A stretch of DNA of 24,035 nt. Source: DASTOB01 sp035720425 (GTDB lineage: Bacteria > Chloroflexota > Limnocylindria > Limnocylindrales > CSP1-4). Position 1 is the stretch's first letter. Each line of letters starts with the position of its first letter. The notes beneath the pieces were generated by a model. That model was not told where the DNA came from. It saw only the letters and a list, made by a program, of their open reading frames with translations, and searched no databases. The stretch is taken from NCBI GenBank assembly GCA_035720425.1, contig DASTOB010000031.1, positions 1 through 24,035 of the forward strand, written 5' to 3'. Positions 21,222-24,035 of the stretch are shown here, in pieces. The translations under genes and the position numbers were made by a program.

Positions 21222-21257
21222 CCGACCCGTCCGACGCGTCCGACCCGTCCGACGTGA
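21222..21257. repeat. 9-bp tandem repeat at the start of the alpha/beta hydrolase gene
   Basis: Four units of ccgac(c/g)(c/t)g(t/a): ccgacccgt at 21222, ccgacgcgt at 21231, ccgacccgt at 21240 and the variant ccgacgtga at 21249. The last unit contains the GTG start codon at 21254. Confidence 0.8.
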
Positions 21258-22075
21258 CCGGTCCGGAGCCGGCCCACTGGGACGCCGCCGGCCCACCCGG
21301 CGCCGATCCGATCGTGCTCGTCCACGGGACCCGGCTGACCCGGGCGAGCTGGCGCCCGCAGCGAGATCGGCTGGCGGGGGAATTCCGGGTGATCCTGCCG
21401 GACCTGCCGGGCCACGGGACGCGGTCGAGCGAGCGCTTCACGCTCGACGGCGCCGCGGAGGCGATCGGCCGCGTCATCGATGAGGCCGCCGGTGGGCGTG
21501 CGATCGTCGTCGGCCTGTCACTCGGCGGCTACGTCGCGATGACCCTCGCCGGCGCGTCGCCGGAGCGCGTCCGCGGCCTCGTGCTCGCCGGCGCGTCGCA
21601 GGAGCCGATCGGCGGCTGGTCGATCCCGTACCGGGCGCTCCGGCTCGCGTTCGCCCGGACTCCGCGCCGCCCGCTCGACGCGCTCAACCGCGGCTTCTTC
21701 CGCCTTCGCTTCCCGCCGGAGATCAGCGAGCCGATCATCGCCGGCGGGTTCTGGCCGGACGGCGGGGCGCAGGCGTTGACGGCGCTGATCGGTCAGCGCT
21801 TCGCGCCGCGGCTGGCGTCCTACCCGGGCCCGACGCTCCTCCTCAACGGCTCCCTCGACATCCTGTTCCGGCTCGGTGAGCGGCGATTCCTTGCTGCGGC
21901 GCGGGACGGCCATCGACGGGTCGTGGCCGGGGCGAGCCACCTCGTCAACCTCGATCGGCCGGACGCCGTGGCGAAGGCGATTCGCGACTTTGCCCGCGGT
22001 CCGGTGGCCCGTACGGAGGCGTCCGGACGGGGTGCGGCGCCGCCCCCGGGTATACTGGCCGGGCCCACCACCTGA
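21254..22075 (+). CDS. Alpha/beta hydrolase
   Basis: 273 residues from the GTG at 21254. The canonical fold elements are visible: oxyanion-hole segment IVLVHGTRLTRASW (20-33), DLPGHGTRS (50-58), the nucleophile elbow VGLSLGGYVAM with Ser89, the acid in LLLNGSLDILFRLG (Asp202) and the catalytic His in VAGASHLVNLDRPD (His229). A variable cap lies at ~120-185. The family includes esterases, haloperoxidase-like and carboxylesterase-like enzymes, and no motif here decides the substrate. No signal peptide, so it is cytosolic. The final ~30 residues are Gly/Pro/Ala-rich, and the galU promoter (-10 at 22051) lies inside the coding end. Confidence 0.88.
   Translation: MTGPEPAHWDAAGPPGADPIVLVHGTRLTRASWRPQRDRLAGEFRVILPDLPGHGTRSSERFTLDGAAEAIGRVIDEAAGGRAIVVGLSLGGYVAMTLAGASPERVRGLVLAGASQEPIGGWSIPYRALRLAFARTPRRPLDALNRGFFRLRFPPEISEPIIAGGFWPDGGAQALTALIGQRFAPRLASYPGPTLLLNGSLDILFRLGERRFLAAARDGHRRVVAGASHLVNLDRPDAVAKAIRDFARGPVARTEASGRGAAPPPGILAGPTT
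22051..22056 (+). promoter_or_regulatory. -10 element TATACT of galU
   Basis: Near-consensus TATACT inside the 3' end of the alpha/beta hydrolase gene, 34 nt before the galU ATG. An SD (agacgagg) precedes that ATG, so unlike several neighbours galU has a normal leader. A -35 at 17 bp is not obvious. Confidence 0.55.
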
Positions 22076-22090
22076 GCCAGACGAGGTTCG

Positions 22091-22969
22091 ATGCGCGTCC
22101 GCAAGGCTGTCTTCCCCGCCGCCGGCTGGGGCACCCGCTTCCTCCCGGCCACGAAGGCACAGCCGAAGGAGATGCTGCCCCTCGTCGACAAGCCGATCAT
22201 CCAGTACGCCGTCGAGGAGGCGGTGGCCGCGGGGATCGAGCAGGTCATCATCGTCACGAGCAGCCAGAAGCGGGCGATCGAGGATCACTTCGACCTGTCC
22301 TATGAGCTCGAGCACCTGCTCGAGGAAAAGGGCGAGATCGAAAAGCTCCGCCAGGTGCGGCACATCAGCGATCTCGCCCAGGTCGCGTACGTCCGCCAGA
22401 AGGAGCAGCTGGGCCTCGGTCACGCGGTGCTCATGGCCAAGGACCTCGTGGGCCACGAGCCGTTCGCGGTGATCCTGCCGGACGACGTGATCGTCGGCGA
22501 CCGACCGTGCATCGGCCAGCTCATCCACGCCTACCACCAGACCCACGCCTCGGTCGTCGCGGTCATGGAGGTGCCCCACGCCGACACCGGCCGATACGGC
22601 GTCATCGCCGGCGAGCCGGTCGACGAGACCCTCAACCACGGGCGGCTCCGACGGGTTACCCGGCTGGTCGAGAAGCCGGATCCGGACGACGCGCCATCGG
22701 ACCTCGCCGTGATCGGCCGCTACGTCCTCACCCCGAAGATCTTCGACAAGCTCGAGCAGACGGGTCGCGGCGCCGGCGGCGAGATCCAGCTGACCGACGG
22801 GATCGAGGCGCTCATGGAAGAGCAGGGCGTGTACGGCTACGAGTTCGAGGGGACGCGCTACGACGCCGGCACGACGATGGGCTGGCTCCAGGCGTCGGTC
22901 GAGCTGGCCCTCCAGCGACCCGATCTCGCAACGGAGTTCCGGGCCTACCTGCGCGACCTGCGCCTGTAG
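22091..22969 (+). CDS. galU: UTP-glucose-1-phosphate uridylyltransferase
   Basis: 292 residues from the ATG at 22091, with SD agacgagg. It joins glucose-1-phosphate and UTP to give UDP-glucose for glycans, glycolipids and galactose metabolism. Motifs: the nucleotide-binding start KAVFPAAGWGTRFLPATKA (5-23) followed by PKEMLPLVDKPIIQYAVEEA, RQKEQLGLGHAV, the metal-ligand region VILPDDVIVGD, VVAVMEVP, GRYGVIAG, RLVEKPDPDDAPSDLAVIGRY, and the sugar-binding GAGGEIQLTDGI followed by FEGTRYDAGTTMGWL. All are conserved and the length is standard. Trp replaces the more usual small residue in AAG(x)GTRF. There is no neighbouring sugar pathway; the gene after it is a protein kinase. Confidence 0.95.
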   Translation: MRVRKAVFPAAGWGTRFLPATKAQPKEMLPLVDKPIIQYAVEEAVAAGIEQVIIVTSSQKRAIEDHFDLSYELEHLLEEKGEIEKLRQVRHISDLAQVAYVRQKEQLGLGHAVLMAKDLVGHEPFAVILPDDVIVGDRPCIGQLIHAYHQTHASVVAVMEVPHADTGRYGVIAGEPVDETLNHGRLRRVTRLVEKPDPDDAPSDLAVIGRYVLTPKIFDKLEQTGRGAGGEIQLTDGIEALMEEQGVYGYEFEGTRYDAGTTMGWLQASVELALQRPDLATEFRAYLRDLRL

Positions 22970-22993
22970 GGCGCGCGGGCCCGGAAGCGCGCC
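22970..22993 (+). terminator. Possible short hairpin after galU
   Basis: 7-bp perfect stem (ggcgcgc at 22970-22976 with gcgcgcc at 22987-22993) and a 10-nt loop, immediately after the stop. No T-run; weak support. Confidence 0.3.
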
Positions 22994-23019
22994 GCGGCGG
23001 TCGAGGGGCCGACGTGGGG

Positions 23020-23025
23020 TAGGAT
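23020..23025 (+). promoter_or_regulatory. -10 element TAGGAT of the protein kinase gene
   Basis: TAGGAT lies 51 nt before the TTG start at 23077. The leader contains GC-rich inverted repeats and a good SD (aaaggag). Confidence 0.4.
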
Positions 23026-23076
23026 GCCGCAGGGCGGCCGCCCGGGGGCGGCCGGAGGACAGGCAAAGGAGCGGGC

Positions 23077-24035
23077 TTGGCGGACATCGGGAGCGTCCTG
23101 GGCGATCGATATCGGCTCATCGAGCTGCTCGGCCAGGGCGGCATGGCCACGATCTATCGGGCGCGCGACCAGCAGCTCGAGCGCGACGTCGCGGTCAAGG
23201 TGCTCCGGCCGGAGTACGGACGCGACCCGGACTTCGGCTCGCGGTTCCGGCAGGAGGCGCAGTCCGTCGCCCAGCTCAACCATCCGAACGTCGTCTCGGT
23301 CTACGACTACGGGCAGGATCCCGTCGGCCCGTTCATCGTCATGGAGCTCGTCGACGGCGAGGACCTCGCGACGATCGTCAGGCGAAGCGGCCCGCTGGGT
23401 CCGCGCCAGGCGGCGCGACTGACCGCGGAGGTCGCCCGCGCCCTGTCGGCCGCGCACGAGCGCGGGATCGTCCATCGCGACGTGAAGCCTGGCAACGTGC
23501 TCGTGAGCCGCGACGGCCGGGTCAAGGTGGCGGACTTCGGCATCGCCCGCGCGATCGCCGAGGCGCAGATGACGCTGCCCGGGACGACCCTCGGGTCGGT
23601 CCACTACTTCAGCCCGGAGCAGGCCCGCGGCGAGACGGCGACCGAGGCGTCCGACATCTACTCGCTCGGGATCGTCTTCTTCGAGCTCCTCACCGGCCGC
23701 CGTCCGTGGGAGGGCGACAGCGCGGCGGCGATCGCGATGGCCCGCCTGAGCGGACCGGGGCCGTCGCCGTCCGCCTATCGCGCCGGCATCCCGCCGGAGC
23801 TCGAGGCGATCGCCCAGCGCGCGCTCGCGCCGGCGGTGGAGGATCGCTTCCCGACCGCGGCCGCGATGGCCGCCGACCTCGACGCGTTCCTCGGCGCGAG
23901 GCCGGCCGATGCGGCGACGAGCGCCCATGCCGCCGGCGCGGCCGGCGCAGCCGGCGCAGCCGGCGCTGCGCTCGGCGGCGCGGCCATCGGCGGTGCTGCG
24001 GCCGCCGGCGTGCCCGCGCGGGACGCCCTCGCCGG
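23077..24035 (+). CDS. PknB-type serine/threonine protein kinase (3' partial)
   Basis: Starts at the TTG at 23077 (SD aaaggag, 5 nt spacing) and is open to the right edge: 319 codons visible. A complete Hanks-type kinase domain (~12-280): Gly-rich loop LGQGGMATIYRA, Lys41 in VAVKVL, helix-C Glu60, catalytic loop HRDVKPGN (133-140, Asp135), DFG (153-155), then TTLGSVHYFSPEQARGE in the activation and P+1 region, DIYSLGIVFFELLTG, and the closing RFPTAAAMAADLDAFL. After ~285 comes an Ala/Gly-rich low-complexity linker (GAAGAAGAAGAALGGAA). In PknB relatives such a linker leads to a membrane helix and PASTA or other sensor domains, but here that part is beyond the window. It phosphorylates Ser/Thr on proteins such as envelope or division factors. 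Confidence 0.93.
   Translation, partial: MADIGSVLGDRYRLIELLGQGGMATIYRARDQQLERDVAVKVLRPEYGRDPDFGSRFRQEAQSVAQLNHPNVVSVYDYGQDPVGPFIVMELVDGEDLATIVRRSGPLGPRQAARLTAEVARALSAAHERGIVHRDVKPGNVLVSRDGRVKVADFGIARAIAEAQMTLPGTTLGSVHYFSPEQARGETATEASDIYSLGIVFFELLTGRRPWEGDSAAAIAMARLSGPGPSPSAYRAGIPPELEAIAQRALAPAVEDRFPTAAAMAADLDAFLGARPADAATSAHAAGAAGAAGAAGAALGGAAIGGAAAAGVPARDALA

Noticed and set aside
7639..24035. Genomic island or mobile element
   Set aside because: No integrase, transposase, att-like repeat at the tRNA-Glu gene or change in base composition was seen. The 13-bp repeat at the tRNA end is tandem, not a distant att copy.

Overview
The window is very GC-rich, densely packed and uses many GTG and TTG starts. 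It contains no ribosomal RNA, no transposase, no integrase and no CRISPR array. The gene content is an F420/deazaflavin-type nitroreductase, an ECF sigma factor paired with a DUF5667 protein, DUF3105 and DUF11/SpaA-like surface proteins, and secreted proteins carrying an ISHI(S/A)FCYD motif. This fits a chromosomal segment of a high-GC soil or freshwater Chloroflexota (Limnocylindria/Ellin6529-like). A high-GC actinobacterium is the main alternative. The taxonomic call is inference from composition and gene families, not from a marker gene.

Layout. (1) Bases 1-5367 (+): three cell-surface proteins. The first is a long SpaA-like/DUF11 repeat protein, cut by the left edge. It is followed by two paralogous secreted proteins with Pro/Thr-rich stalks. 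All three end in the same C-terminal tail: LPPTD, a 14-16 residue linker, a membrane helix and a basic end. (2) Bases 5440-12253 (-): a run of eight genes. In transcription order these are a small membrane protein, a DUF3105 protein, a fumarylacetoacetase-family hydrolase, threonine dehydrogenase (tdh), 2-amino-3-ketobutyrate CoA ligase (kbl), an ECF sigma factor, a DUF5667 membrane protein (likely its regulator) and a metallo-beta-lactamase-fold hydrolase. tdh and kbl together turn threonine into glycine and acetyl-CoA. (3) Bases 12282-14969 (+): a GH13 alpha-glucan hydrolase, a SAM methyltransferase-like protein and a small membrane protein. (4) Bases 15106-16511: tRNA-Glu(TTC), then a divergent nitroreductase/TetR pair with an operator-like region between them. 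(5) Bases 16553-18368: a small Cys-containing protein followed by about 0.7 kb of tandem repeats, then a MerR-type HTH protein. (6) Bases 18369-24035 (+): a polytopic membrane protein, an EamA transporter, an orphan LuxR-type response regulator, an alpha/beta hydrolase, GalU and a Ser/Thr protein kinase cut by the right edge.

The most unusual features are non-coding or at gene boundaries. Short-period tandem repeats (9, 13, 16, 20, 25 and 51 bp units, all different) sit at or across gene ends. The 25-bp array repeats the last codons and stop of the gene before it. The 20-bp array is a chain of seven-codon mini-ORFs linked by RTGA stop/start overlaps, leading from the HTH gene into the next gene. 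A second theme is a TAnnnT -10 hexamer only 6-10 nt before the start codon of six genes, which implies leaderless or nearly leaderless transcripts. The third is the shared LPPTD tail, which looks like a sorting or anchoring signal; no sortase is visible in the window.
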